From assembly GCA_965243635.1 (NCBI GenBank), contig OZ251574.1, forward strand, positions 1,550,001 through 1,614,000: a DNA stretch of 64,000 nt, given 5' to 3'. The DNA is from Rs1 sp000416275 (GTDB lineage: Bacteria; Pseudomonadota; Gammaproteobacteria; Pseudomonadales; Balneatricaceae). The translations under genes and the position numbers were made by a program. Positions 1-8,436 of the stretch are shown here, in pieces (positions within the stretch are counted from its first letter, which is position 1; each line of letters begins with the position of its first letter). Below the pieces are notes generated by a model. The model made no database searches. It was not told the origin of the DNA and was given only the letters and a program-made list of their open reading frames with translations.

Positions 1-233
1 TGCTCAAAATCCTTTAAGTGCTTTCCTTCTAGAATCTGCTCACTATTTAAGTACAAATTAAATTTAGCGCCGGCCATTGGCGTTCGCCATTTGTCGTCAT
101 AGCTAGCTTTTACTTTTATCCATGTTCCACAAGGTGAGGTGATACCGTCAACAGGCCCTTGAAACTTTTCTATCGCTGCAGCTTCTGTACGTTTCGCAAT
201 GTCGGCAGGTTCTGGTAGCTTAGGTCTGGTCAT
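1..233 (-). CDS. Putative T6SS cargo protein, N-terminal part (runs off left edge)
   Basis: Reading leftward from an ATG at 233, this frame stays open to the window edge and gives about 77 residues beginning MTRPKLPEPADIAKR. It contains a segment with a SPCGTWIKVKASYDDKWRTP pattern followed by a beta-rich stretch. Its start overlaps the end of the upstream DUF4123 gene by 14 bp, so the two are translationally coupled. In T6SS loci the gene directly after a DUF4123 adaptor is usually the effector that the adaptor loads, so an effector role is inferred from context. No toxin domain is visible in the part present. Confidence 0.55.
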   Translation of the reverse strand, partial: MTRPKLPEPADIAKRTEAAAIEKFQGPVDGITSPCGTWIKVKASYDDKWRTPMAGAKFNLYLNSEQILEGKHLKDFE

Positions 234-1578
234 ATGCCTCCTTATTCACAGTTAACTGTGTCATGTAATCCATGAATTGTTTAAATTTACTCGTCTCATC
301 TAAATCACTGTGGCATATTTTCTCGAGTTCACCGTTTGCTTGTTTGATTTCATACTCATGACCATAAAAAGCTTCAAAAGCTGCTAATTGGAATAAGTGC
401 TCTCCCGCGGCAAAGCCGTAGCTTCGCATCCGTTTCATACTATCGAATATTACTTGTTCTAAATTTTCAGCATGAGCCAATTCAATGGGATAGAGTTGTT
501 TTAGCTCCTCTGCCATTTTAATGCACTTTTTACGAATTTCTAGTTGCTGTAACCCTTTTTTGTCTCGGTTTGTTATTGAAAAAGCGGGGATTGATCCTGA
601 AAAGTCAGCTAGCAATTGGTTAGGCTCGATGCAAATTAATTTTTTACCCGCATCTTGTTCACTTAAAATGCTATAACTTAGCGAATTGTCACGAGACGAC
701 ATAAACAGCTTGCATCTTTCAGCCCAGTCATTTATCGACTGAAAGTAATCGACAACAACACTCGGGTTATGAAAGTGGAAGAAACACCATTTGCCAGTCT
801 CTTCATCCATAGCCCTCATGAATTTTCTAAAGTGTTTGTGTACTTCTTCAAATGTAGCGGTAGTGCGGATAAAAACACCAATATTTTGCCCCCAACATTT
901 TTCAAAATATCTGTTATGAAAATCCAAAAGTGAATATTTGTCGGCATCTTTCGAAAGTGTTACATCAATAAGATAAGGAGCCACATGCTTTAGATTCACA
1001 GCTGCTTGACCTGTATACATACATGCTATTTGTACATCAGTGATTGAATCTGAGAAATAGTAAAACCCTGTTCTCTCAGAATAAAGGCCACCATCAATAA
1101 TAAGATAAGTGCGTAGTTGGGGAGCTTCGCTATCAGGATCAGCAAATAACTGTGCTTTAAGCTCATCAGTAATCCACTTCTTTTCCCAGAAGGCTAAATG
1201 ATCTTGTTCTGGTAATGGGGGAATATCATGTTCAGTGAAGGTAAGAAACTCTTTATCAGCGAGTAGTGATTCACTGCTAATGAGCTTGATTTTTTGAAAT
1301 ACAATAGGCTGTTGTTTGCTGACTTGTTGAGATAACTCAATAGCAACCTGATCATAGAACTCAGCTTCTTCTAAATACTGGACGATAGGCTTAATTTCAT
1401 CAGAATAAAGAAAAAGGTAACCGCTATCCTTTAGGAGAGTATTCATCTTTTCATCGAGTTGCTGGTGGCTTTCAAGCAATACCGCTACGCGCAATTCATA
1501 GCGTTCTTGTACATCTACGCCAGTTTTCATAGCCTCACAGCTTAGAATCCAAGGCGTACTGTGGGAATGGTCTTGCAT
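220..1578 (-). CDS. DUF4123 domain protein, T6SS effector adaptor (Tap/TEC-like)
   Basis: This 452-residue protein shows the DUF4123 pattern: a Leu-rich start of the domain (YLIIDGGLY near residue 160), a central block (APYLIDV; GVFIRTTATFEEVHKHFRKF) and the FHFHNPSVV segment near residue 275. DUF4123 proteins are chaperones that bind a specific effector and load it onto VgrG. About 150 residues before the domain and 120 after it have no feature I recognise. The downstream gene overlaps its stop, consistent with an adaptor-cargo pair. No VgrG gene is visible within the window on its upstream side. The main T6SS cluster lies 40 kb away, so this looks like an auxiliary effector module. Confidence 0.75.
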   Translation of the reverse strand: MQDHSHSTPWILSCEAMKTGVDVQERYELRVAVLLESHQQLDEKMNTLLKDSGYLFLYSDEIKPIVQYLEEAEFYDQVAIELSQQVSKQQPIVFQKIKLISSESLLADKEFLTFTEHDIPPLPEQDHLAFWEKKWITDELKAQLFADPDSEAPQLRTYLIIDGGLYSERTGFYYFSDSITDVQIACMYTGQAAVNLKHVAPYLIDVTLSKDADKYSLLDFHNRYFEKCWGQNIGVFIRTTATFEEVHKHFRKFMRAMDEETGKWCFFHFHNPSVVVDYFQSINDWAERCKLFMSSRDNSLSYSILSEQDAGKKLICIEPNQLLADFSGSIPAFSITNRDKKGLQQLEIRKKCIKMAEELKQLYPIELAHAENLEQVIFDSMKRMRSYGFAAGEHLFQLAAFEAFYGHEYEIKQANGELEKICHSDLDETSKFKQFMDYMTQLTVNKEAYDQT

Positions 1579-1730
1579 TGATTACATCCGTGTAATAGTA
1601 ATAGTTGAATTTATGTTAATACTAACTGAATCTGTTTGTTATTAAAGTAAATTTTAGGAAAAGAAGCTATGCAAAATATGAAGGATTGCCATATTAGGGA
1701 TAAGTTTGAGTTTTAAAATCAATGGAATCA

Positions 1731-1946
1731 GAGTAGAATGGCACTTAGTTAATATATAGCTATTTGTTTTCATTGTATATAATCTCATTTTAAGACCCGG
1801 TTTTTAAAACCTATATTTCCTTGCTCTGTTTAAGAGTGAGGAAATTAGATGTCTCAGACCATCAACTCTGAGTACCACGAGAGGTAAAACTAACGGTTAC
1901 CTGTTGTATTTAAACACTTAATTGCTTAACTAGTGCCATTCTACTC
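1731..1946. repeat. Putative MITE (family 3), about 216 bp
   Basis: The segment is bounded by near-perfect inverted repeats: GAGTAGAATGGCACTTAGTT at the left, and at the right the complement of GAGTAGAATGGCACTAGTT. The AT-rich interior has no convincing reading frame. Terminal inverted repeats on a short non-coding unit suggest a miniature transposable element. I found no second copy in the window and no clear target duplication, so this rests on the inverted repeat alone. Confidence 0.5.
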
Positions 1947-1990
1947 TAACCCTATTGATATTGGAATCGTTTTATGAAACCACGATTCAG

Positions 1991-2419
1991 CTATTCGAGT
2001 ACACGACGCAAGTCACAACGGTTTTTTTCACTGGCCGTTACTCCTTGTCCCCAACAGTGACGATAGATAAAACCATCGCGGTTAAATTCAAAATACAACT
2101 CGCTGTCGTACTGCTCCATCATTCCCTCTCCCTCATAGCCAAAGCGATAAACCTCTCCACTATCGCGTATTAAAATATGCTTCGTCAGTGAGGGCAGCTG
2201 CGTCATGTAGACGCTGACCACCGTGGAGCTATACTCATCTTCGGTAATAATGCCCGATTCCCGATGCATCGTTTTACCGCTATTTTCGCTGACCGTCGTA
2301 TAATTGTAGCTATAGCTACCGCTGTCACCAATAGGTTCAACGTTAAAGGTTCCAGTAAATTTTTCGCCAAGGTGATTAACACCTTCACCACGGTATAAGG
2401 TAGATTTAAAATTTATCAT
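1991..2419 (-). CDS. Hypothetical protein, 142 aa, beta-rich
   Basis: I do not recognise this family. The protein has no signal peptide or membrane segment and is rich in alternating hydrophobic/polar residues with many Gly, Tyr and Thr, suggesting a small beta-barrel or sandwich (for example YRFGYEGEGMMEQYDSELYF). Its ATG overlaps the stop of a 50-codon frame upstream (ATGA), suggesting co-translation. It lies on the same strand as the T6SS adaptor, separated from it by the 216-bp repeat. A link to the effector module is possible but unsupported. Confidence 0.55.
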   Translation of the reverse strand: MINFKSTLYRGEGVNHLGEKFTGTFNVEPIGDSGSYSYNYTTVSENSGKTMHRESGIITEDEYSSTVVSVYMTQLPSLTKHILIRDSGEVYRFGYEGEGMMEQYDSELYFEFNRDGFIYRHCWGQGVTASEKNRCDLRRVLE

Positions 2420-2568
2420 TGATATTCCATTATATTCATATTTATTTCTTCAGGGGCGCCAATATATCGTTTCACAGGCATCGATTGCCCGAGGTTTATT
2501 GGAGTCACACTGAGATCTAGGTATTTGTTTTGATGTGCTCTGGCGGTTTTAGCTGCTCGCTTAGTCAC
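2416..2568 (-). CDS. Small hypothetical protein, 50 aa
   Basis: A 50-codon frame starts at a GTG at 2568 and ends in a TGA that overlaps the ATG of the next gene (ATGA). An AAAGG motif six bases before the GTG gives a plausible ribosome binding site. The product begins MTKRAAKTARAHQNKY and is basic at the N-terminus, with no recognised domain. Coupling to the 142-aa gene and the ribosome binding site argue for a real gene; the short length and lack of homology argue for caution. Confidence 0.4.
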   Translation of the reverse strand: MTKRAAKTARAHQNKYLDLSVTPINLGQSMPVKRYIGAPEEINMNIMEYQ

Positions 2569-2931
2569 TGTTTACCTTTAACCACAAGGGCGATATTAAG
2601 TATATAAGCGGTGTCAGATTTTCTTGCTCGTATTAGAGCACAAAGACAACGTTTAGCTATAGTTTGTTATGTCTAACAGGTTTTATTTTAATGGGGTTTG
2701 AGTATGCTTTGTCGGTTGCTAGGCAAGCAATCATAAGATAAGCATATTTAACAGATTTGTTTTTTAATGTTAAATTCAAAGGAATGAAGTGATTTTCGAC
2801 TTCGTCGAGTTCATTTCTTTTACCTGAATCCGTGACTTAAAAATTACAAATATTGTACCAAAGCCATGCACCATCGGTGTTTACGCGGTAAAATATCCGA
2901 TTATTATACTCACCCAATCAGTGATATTTCA

Positions 2932-3324
2932 ATGCGCACATTTAAGCTAGAACAATCCAAAACTGAAATTCTGTCACCACATGCTGGATTAGCGTTAGTA
3001 GGTCATTATCTTAACCAGCAGACTACATTAAATAAAACCTCTCGCACTATATCTAAGCGCCATGGTATCTCAAATATAGACCTTATCCGTACCTATTTGG
3101 GTCAGATGTGTCTAGGAAAAAGCGACTTCGAAGCTGTAGAAAACTCTCGTCATGATCCTTTTTTTAAAGCGGCGATGGGTATCAAACAATCCGTCTCTTC
3201 AGCAAGACTACGTCAGCGCTTCGATGAAGATGCTGCTCGATTGATCCCCCTTTTGGACGCTGCAAGTGTGGAGTTCATGAAAAATGTTAAGGTGCCGATC
3301 ACTGGGTTATTGAGAATCTGCTGA
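2932..3324 (+). pseudogene. IS1380-family transposase, N-terminal remnant
   Basis: The frame encodes the IS1380-type N-terminal region: LSPHAGLALVGHYLNQQ, then an HGISNIDLIRTYLGQMCLGK segment and SSARLRQRFDEDA. Full-length transposases of this family are about 430 residues; here only about 130 remain before the reading frame is lost just past VKVPIT, so the DDE core is missing. About 110 bp upstream, at 2823, lies CCTGAATCCGTGACTT, which looks like the left terminal repeat of the element and matches the ends of the MITE family 1 copies in this window. No right end is visible nearby. Confidence 0.75.
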
Positions 3325-3327
3325 TTT

Positions 3328-3673
3328 AAGGTCGCTTACACTGCGTCAGCATCTTCTCAGCAAGAGCAAGTTCTATATGCTCAAAAGGCAGCAGCACTAA
3401 CAATAATAAAAATGGATTTTGACCAAGCAGGCCAAGAAATTTCAATCTATACATCTTTAATTGAAAGTGAAGAGAAAAAATTGAACTCCTTAATTCCAAA
3501 GTTGGGAATAATGCTAAAGAAATAAATAGACAAATACAGAAATATAAAGATAAGCGAGAAGTGGTTGCTAAAAGGCAATCCGACATAGTTTTGAATATAA
3601 TAAAGAAAAACAAACATTCGAATGATTATTTGAGTGAATGTATCCCAATGTAGAAGTGGATAAACGGAGCTGA
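3328..3673 (+). pseudogene. Decayed phage inner-membrane spanin (Rz-like) remnant
   Basis: Conceptual translation needs at least two frame changes. The first part reads as Ala/Gln-rich coiled coil (SQQEQVLYAQKAAALTIIK), the next as KEINRQIQKYKDKREVVAKR, and the end as NDYLSECIP followed after another shift by NVEVDKRS and a stop. A coiled coil ending in an ECIP-type motif resembles Rz-type spanins of phage lysis cassettes. The N-terminal anchor is absent, and the IS1380 remnant abuts the left side. Read as prophage debris beside a tRNA gene; the family assignment is tentative. Confidence 0.4.
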
Positions 3674-3865
3674 GCAGACCATTTGAAATGTATTTTGGTG
3701 TAATGAAGCTTTCTTAGTAAAATATTATCGGATGTGGCCTACCTTCTAAAAGTATGATTAGGCGCGCTGATGTTGTAAGTTTTGCAAGGGTATTGCAATA
3801 GTTTTGCAAGTACAAAAAACGATAAGTTATTTTTTGATGTAAGTATTTGAAATGTAAAAAGAATT

Positions 3866-3941
3866 GGTCGGAGTAGCAGGATTTGAACCTGCGACCACTT
3901 GTCCCCCAGACAAGTGCGCTACCAAACTGCGCTATACCCCG
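3866..3941 (-). tRNA. tRNA-Pro (anticodon TGG)
   Basis: A 76-nt cloverleaf on the minus strand begins CGGGGTATAGCGCAG. Its anticodon stem CTTGT/ACAAG encloses the loop CTGGGGG, giving anticodon TGG. The T arm contains GGTTCGAATCC, and the acceptor end is CTCCGACCA with CCA encoded. The tRNA lies downstream of the merR gene, as in many gammaproteobacteria. Prophage and IS remnants next to its 3' end suggest past use as an integration site. Confidence 0.95.
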
Positions 3942-3995
3942 ATGTGCGGTGTTTCAGGACGGCATCTTACCTGAAATAAGATGGTTGTCAAAGCT

Positions 3996-4358
3996 TTAAA
4001 CGGGCTTTTTGCAAGTAGTTAACAGCTCTTCAAGTTCGCTGATGGTCTGTCGGATAACTTGTTTATATCTATCGCTTTCTTGAGATCCTTGGTCGCCTTT
4101 AAGCCATTGTTTGGCGCCGCTGATGGTGTAGCCTTGTTCGTGTAGTAAACTGCGAACTTGACGAATGACGATGATATCTTGGCGCTGGTAGTAGCGTCTG
4201 TTACTGCGCTTTACCGGCTTTATCTGCGGGAACTCTTGCTCCCAGTAGCGTAGTACATGGGTTTTTACCTCGCAAAGCTGAGCTACTTCACCGATTGTGA
4301 AATAGCGCTTTGGAGGAATACCAGGTAGTTCTTGTGGGTTAAGCTCGGTTTGCGGCAT
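3996..4358 (-). CDS. MerR-family transcriptional regulator
   Basis: The 120-residue protein has the N-terminal MerR winged helix-turn-helix (YFTIGEVAQLCEVKTHVLRYW, residues about 20-40, then RRYYQRQDIIVIRQVRSLLHEQG) and a short C-terminal helix that would form the dimer coiled coil. There is no sensor domain of the metal- or drug-binding kind. This short MerR protein conserved directly after ihfA is known across gammaproteobacteria, but its target is not established. Its start overlaps the end of ihfA by 20 bp, so it is coupled to that gene. Confidence 0.9.
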   Translation of the reverse strand: MPQTELNPQELPGIPPKRYFTIGEVAQLCEVKTHVLRYWEQEFPQIKPVKRSNRRYYQRQDIIVIRQVRSLLHEQGYTISGAKQWLKGDQGSQESDRYKQVIRQTISELEELLTTCKKPV

Positions 4359-4641
4359 AGTTATCTACGCGATCCTTTAGTTTTTGACCGGGGCGAAATG
4401 TCACTACACGCCGCGCTGATATAGGTACTTCTTCGCCTGTTTTAGGGTTGCGGCCAGGTCTTTGGCTTTTGTCGCGTAGGTCAAAATTACCAAATCCGGA
4501 CAGTTTAACTTGCTCGTTGTTGGTCAAACTCTGGCGGATTTCGTTGAAAAAACTTTCAACGATGTCTTTTGCCTCGCGCTTATTTAATCCTAACTCTTCA
4601 TTAAGACGTTCTGCCATATCTGCTTTTGTCAAAGAACTCAT
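4339..4641 (-). CDS. ihfA: Integration host factor subunit alpha
   Basis: IhfA pairs with IhfB to form the DNA-bending nucleoid protein IHF. The 100-residue product matches the family closely: LTKADMAERL at the start, VKLSGFGNFDLRDK in the middle, and the DNA-intercalating arm RPGRNPKTGEEVPI followed by ARRVVTFRPGQKLK. The ATG at 4641 was chosen over an upstream in-frame codon because AGAGGA precedes it and the family starts there. It follows pheT in the order normal for Pseudomonas-like and enteric genomes. IHF often assists sigma-54 promoters, which may matter for the T6SS activator in this window. Confidence 0.97.
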   Translation of the reverse strand: MSSLTKADMAERLNEELGLNKREAKDIVESFFNEIRQSLTNNEQVKLSGFGNFDLRDKSQRPGRNPKTGEEVPISARRVVTFRPGQKLKDRVDNYAANRA

Positions 4642-4773
4642 GCGGTTTCCTCTGTGTACTGTTTTTTGCAATTCCAAAAAACATACATTCCATTGTGTTT
4701 GTTAGTTTGCCTCTAAAAAATTTAGTCGCTGTAAGCTATTGCTTGACTGAATTCGTTAAAGGCTGCAAAAAAT

Positions 4774-7164
4774 CTAGTCTCTTAACACTGCCCCAGCTTG
4801 TTCGGATAATGCTGATATGACTAGCTGTATTGAAGAATTAATTTCCTCCTCATTAAGAGTGCGTGATGGATGCTGCCACGTCAAGTTTATAGCGAGACTT
4901 TTTCTTCCTTTTTCAACACCTTGTCCTGTGTAGATGTCAAAAAGTGTCACATTTTTCAAAAACTCACCGGCGCTGTCGATGATTATCTGTTTTAGATTAT
5001 CGAATACTGCTTGCTCTGCGACGACGACGGCGATGTCTCTCTTGCTTTCAGGGAATTTAGAAAGGCCTTTATATTCGGTTAATTGACCGCTCTGTAATTG
5101 TGCCTGATTGATTTCAAATAGGTACAAGTTACCGTTTATGGAAAATTCTTTAGCGAGGCTTGGGTGCAGTGCACCAATTAAGCCAATAGTCTCGCCGTTG
5201 CGCTGTATCTTAGCGGTTTGCCCGGGGTGTAAGGCAACGTGTTGATCACTGACAAAGCTAAATTGATCCGCACAGCCACCTAGGTTTAACAGTGCTTCTA
5301 AATCTCCTTTTAGGTCAAAGAAGTCGACACTTTGGTTGTCGCTACACCAGCCTTCTGGGTGACGTTTGCCAACAATAGCGCCGCTGATCACGTTTTCTTG
5401 CAGTATGTTGTCGCCATCGCGAATAAAGCACTGGCCTATTTCAAAGAGACGCACGCGGCTCTGCTGGCGGTTTTGGTTGTATTGCACGGTTTTAACCAGT
5501 GCTGGCCAAATACTGGTGCGCATCACTGCCATTTCAGCAGAGATCGGATTGGCCAGTGGAATGCCGGTATGTATATCGTCAAATTGACGCTGTAGGCCTT
5601 TTTCTATGAAACTGTAAGTGATTGCCTCTTGATAGCCGCGCGCTACTAATGTGCGGCGGATGTTGCTAACACTGACTTTTGCCTCTGAGCGCGGGGTGAA
5701 ATCGAGCGCGGCGGAAGGCATTTTGACCGGTAGGTTGTTGTAGCCGTAGACTCTGGCTAACTCTTCAATAATGTCAACTTCAATGGTGATGTCGAAGCGA
5801 TAGGATGGCGCGACTATCGACCAAGTGTCCGCGGTTTTAGCGCTGATTGTCATGCCCAATCGGGTGATTATTTCTTCAATTTCAGCCGCGGGCATAGCAA
5901 ATGCCAAGATCGCATTTACTTTTGCGTGACGCAGGGTTATGTGCTTTAAGCTGGGTAGATGGTCTTCACTGACAGCGTGGTTAATCGGTGCAACTTCGCC
6001 GCCGGCGATATCAATTAATAGCTGGCTGGCGCGTTCCATACCGCGGTGCTGTAACTGCCAATCGACACCGCGCTCGTATCTGTGTGAAGCGTCGGTATGT
6101 AGTCCATAAGCCCGTGCTTTGCCGGCGATCGCGATAGGATTGAAGAAAGCGCACTCTAAAAATATATTGCTGGTCTGGGTGGTGACCCCAGTTTTTTGTC
6201 CGCCAAATACACCGGCGAGCGCGATTGGTCCCGTGTCATCGGCGATGACTAAGGTGTCGGTGTTAATCTCAATTTCGTTACCGTCGAGCAGCAGCAGTTT
6301 TTCGGCTGGCTGCGCTTTGCGGACGATGATGTCTCCACTGAGTGTATCTAAGTCAAAAGCGTGAAGCGGTTGGCCTAATTCGAGTAGCACGTAGTTGGTG
6401 ATATCGACGATTGCATCTATTGAGCGCACTCCTGAACGGCGTAGTTTTTCTACCATCCAGCTGGGTGTCGCCGCCTTGACGTTTACATTGCGAATGATAC
6501 GCCCTAGATAGCGAGGGCAGTCGTTAGGTGCCTGCAATTTAACCGCTATGCGCTCGGACAGTGTCACTGGGGCAGGGGAGAACTCAGGGTATTGAACGGC
6601 TACTTTGTTGAGTACGCCGACTTCGCGTGCCAGGCCGCTGATGCTGAGGCAGTCACCGCGATTAGGGGTTAGGTCGACATCAATTACTTGGTCATCTAGT
6701 GATAGGTATTGGCGAATGTCTGCACCTAGTGGCGCATCTTCAGCGAGTTCTATAATGCCGTCACTCTCTTCTGATATACCTAGTTCCGCGGCGGCGCAGA
6801 GCATCCCAAAAGATTCTATCTGGCGAAGCTTGGCCTTTTTGATTTTAAATATTTTGCCATCGGCGCCGGTCAGTTCTGCTCCTATTTGAGCGTAGGCTGT
6901 GACGAGTCCGGCTCTGGCGTTCGGAGCGCCGCAGACTACTTGAAATTCTTCAGTGCCATTGCTAACGGTGCACAGTTTGAGTTTATCGGCGTTGGGGTGT
7001 TGTTCAGCGGTTAATATTTTACCGACTATTACTTTGCTGAATTCGCTGGCAACATTTTCGACAGCGTCTACTTCTAAGCCGGCCATGGTAATTTGCTCGA
7101 CCAGTTCCTGGGTGTTGATTGCTGGCTGGACTAGTTCACGCAACCACTTTTCACTAAATTTCAT
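4774..7164 (-). CDS. pheT: Phenylalanine-tRNA ligase subunit beta
   Basis: The large subunit of the cytoplasmic (alpha-beta)2 PheRS, which charges tRNA-Phe. At 796 residues it has normal length. It contains an N-terminal EMAP-type tRNA-binding fold (about 39-148, with the CTVSNGTEEFQVVCGAPNAR segment), the B3/B4 editing region (GVRSIDAIVDITNYVL), the B5 domain, and the C-terminal FDX-ACB anticodon-binding domain (KFPESKRDIAVVV). An AGGTGA ribosome site precedes the ATG. It lies 53 bp downstream of pheS and upstream of ihfA in one operon. Confidence 0.98.
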   Translation of the reverse strand: MKFSEKWLRELVQPAINTQELVEQITMAGLEVDAVENVASEFSKVIVGKILTAEQHPNADKLKLCTVSNGTEEFQVVCGAPNARAGLVTAYAQIGAELTGADGKIFKIKKAKLRQIESFGMLCAAAELGISEESDGIIELAEDAPLGADIRQYLSLDDQVIDVDLTPNRGDCLSISGLAREVGVLNKVAVQYPEFSPAPVTLSERIAVKLQAPNDCPRYLGRIIRNVNVKAATPSWMVEKLRRSGVRSIDAIVDITNYVLLELGQPLHAFDLDTLSGDIIVRKAQPAEKLLLLDGNEIEINTDTLVIADDTGPIALAGVFGGQKTGVTTQTSNIFLECAFFNPIAIAGKARAYGLHTDASHRYERGVDWQLQHRGMERASQLLIDIAGGEVAPINHAVSEDHLPSLKHITLRHAKVNAILAFAMPAAEIEEIITRLGMTISAKTADTWSIVAPSYRFDITIEVDIIEELARVYGYNNLPVKMPSAALDFTPRSEAKVSVSNIRRTLVARGYQEAITYSFIEKGLQRQFDDIHTGIPLANPISAEMAVMRTSIWPALVKTVQYNQNRQQSRVRLFEIGQCFIRDGDNILQENVISGAIVGKRHPEGWCSDNQSVDFFDLKGDLEALLNLGGCADQFSFVSDQHVALHPGQTAKIQRNGETIGLIGALHPSLAKEFSINGNLYLFEINQAQLQSGQLTEYKGLSKFPESKRDIAVVVAEQAVFDNLKQIIIDSAGEFLKNVTLFDIYTGQGVEKGRKSLAINLTWQHPSRTLNEEEINSSIQLVISALSEQAGAVLRD

Positions 7165-7217
7165 ATTTCACCTAATTAATAATTTGTTGGTTAAAAACGA
7201 TTTTGATCACGTTGGGG

Positions 7218-8201
7218 TTAGCTAAATTGCTCTAAAAAACGTAAATCATTTTCAAAAAACAAACGTAGGTCATCTACGCCGTAACGCAGCATTGCTAAAC
7301 GTTCTACACCCATGCCAAATGCAAACCCAGTGAATTGTTCCGGATCTATATTGGAGTAGTTGAATACTTTGGGGTGTACCATGCCACAGCCTAGAACTTC
7401 TAACCATTTTCCGTCACCGCGATCGATATCTACTTCGATTGACGGTTCAGTGAAAGGGAAGTAAGAAGGGCGGAAGCGAACTTTGACATCATCTTCAAAG
7501 AACTCGCGCAAAAATTGCTCTAAGGTGCCTTTGAGGTCGGCAAAGCTGATCCCTTTATCGACCAGTAGGCCCTCGACTTGATGGAACATCGGCGTGTGGG
7601 TTTGATCGTAATCGCAGCGGTAGACGCGGCCCGGGCAGATGATTCTGATCGGTGGCTCGGTGGTCTCCATGGTGCGTACTTGCACGCCTGAAGTATGGGT
7701 GCGCAGCAGGCGGTTAGCATCGAAATAAAAGGTATCATGCATGGCCCGGGCAGGGTGGTGCGCCGGGATGTTGAGCGCTTCAAAGTTGTGGTATTCGTCT
7801 TCTATTTCAGGGCCCTCGGCCACTGAGTAACCAATGCTGCCAAAGAACTGTTCAATGCGCTCTAAAGTTTTAGTGACTGGGTGCAAGCTACCCAAACTCT
7901 GGCCGCGTCCCGGCTGGCTGATGTCAATTTTTTCACTGGCAAGCTTTTGCGCTAAAGCGGCGGTCTCTAAATTGCGACGACACTGGCTGATTTTGTCAGC
8001 GACTACTTTCTTGGCTTCGTTGATGCGGGCACCTGCAGCGGGGCGCTCCTCGGCGGTTAGTTTGCCTAAGCCTTTGAGCAGTGCGGTCAGCGGGCCTTTT
8101 TTGCCCAGATATTCTACTCTTGCCTGCTCTAACTCAGCAGTGCTTGTTGCAGCGTCAACGGCTGTGCAAGCTTGGGCTAGCAGTTCTTCAATGTTTTCCA
8201 T
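7218..8201 (-). CDS. pheS: Phenylalanine-tRNA ligase subunit alpha
   Basis: The catalytic subunit of PheRS, 327 residues. It has the N-terminal coiled coil followed by the class II core: motif 2 region around HTSGVQVRTME and GRVYRCD, the phenylalanine-binding region PSYFPFTEPSIEVDI, and motif 3 GFAFGMGVERLAML near residue 300. GGAG lies just upstream of the ATG. The gene is separated from rplT by a leader of about 235 bp with a rho-independent terminator-like hairpin, so it may be regulated by attenuation. Confidence 0.98.
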   Translation of the reverse strand: MENIEELLAQACTAVDAATSTAELEQARVEYLGKKGPLTALLKGLGKLTAEERPAAGARINEAKKVVADKISQCRRNLETAALAQKLASEKIDISQPGRGQSLGSLHPVTKTLERIEQFFGSIGYSVAEGPEIEDEYHNFEALNIPAHHPARAMHDTFYFDANRLLRTHTSGVQVRTMETTEPPIRIICPGRVYRCDYDQTHTPMFHQVEGLLVDKGISFADLKGTLEQFLREFFEDDVKVRFRPSYFPFTEPSIEVDIDRGDGKWLEVLGCGMVHPKVFNYSNIDPEQFTGFAFGMGVERLAMLRYGVDDLRLFFENDLRFLEQFS

Positions 8202-8341
8202 CTATTACTCCAATAATTCGCAGATGGCAGCCTATGCTTGCCTATAAAAATACTCTATTTAACATTTGTGCTGGTGTTTAAGGTGAGTCAAAAACACTGA
8301 ATAGAGTAATCTCGGTCTGTGAAATCTTATATATTTACGTG

Positions 8342-8381
8342 CAAAAAAATAGGGAAAGAGCTTGCACCCTTTCCCTATATT
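8342..8381 (-). terminator. Terminator/attenuator in the pheST leader
   Basis: On the minus strand, a stem ATAGGGAAAG pairs with CTTTCCCTAT and is followed by seven T residues, a classic intrinsic terminator. It sits between rplT and pheS, about 140 bp before the pheS start. In E. coli the same position holds the pheST attenuator controlled by a Phe-rich leader peptide. I see no Phe-rich leader frame here, so it may act only as a partial terminator. Confidence 0.8.
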
Positions 8382-8394
8382 CAAACTAGCATTT

Positions 8395-8430
8395 TATAGC
8401 GGTATGACAGTAAACTGTCATACCGCTATA
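8395..8430 (-). other. Strong hairpin just after rplT
   Basis: A perfect 16-bp inverted repeat (TATAGCGGTATGACAG and its complement) with a 4-base loop begins 7 bp beyond the rplT stop. It lacks a following T-run, so it is probably an RNA-stabilising or antiterminator-type structure rather than a terminator. It is 13 bp from the terminator hairpin that follows. Confidence 0.6.
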
Positions 8431-8436
8431 GGTGCG

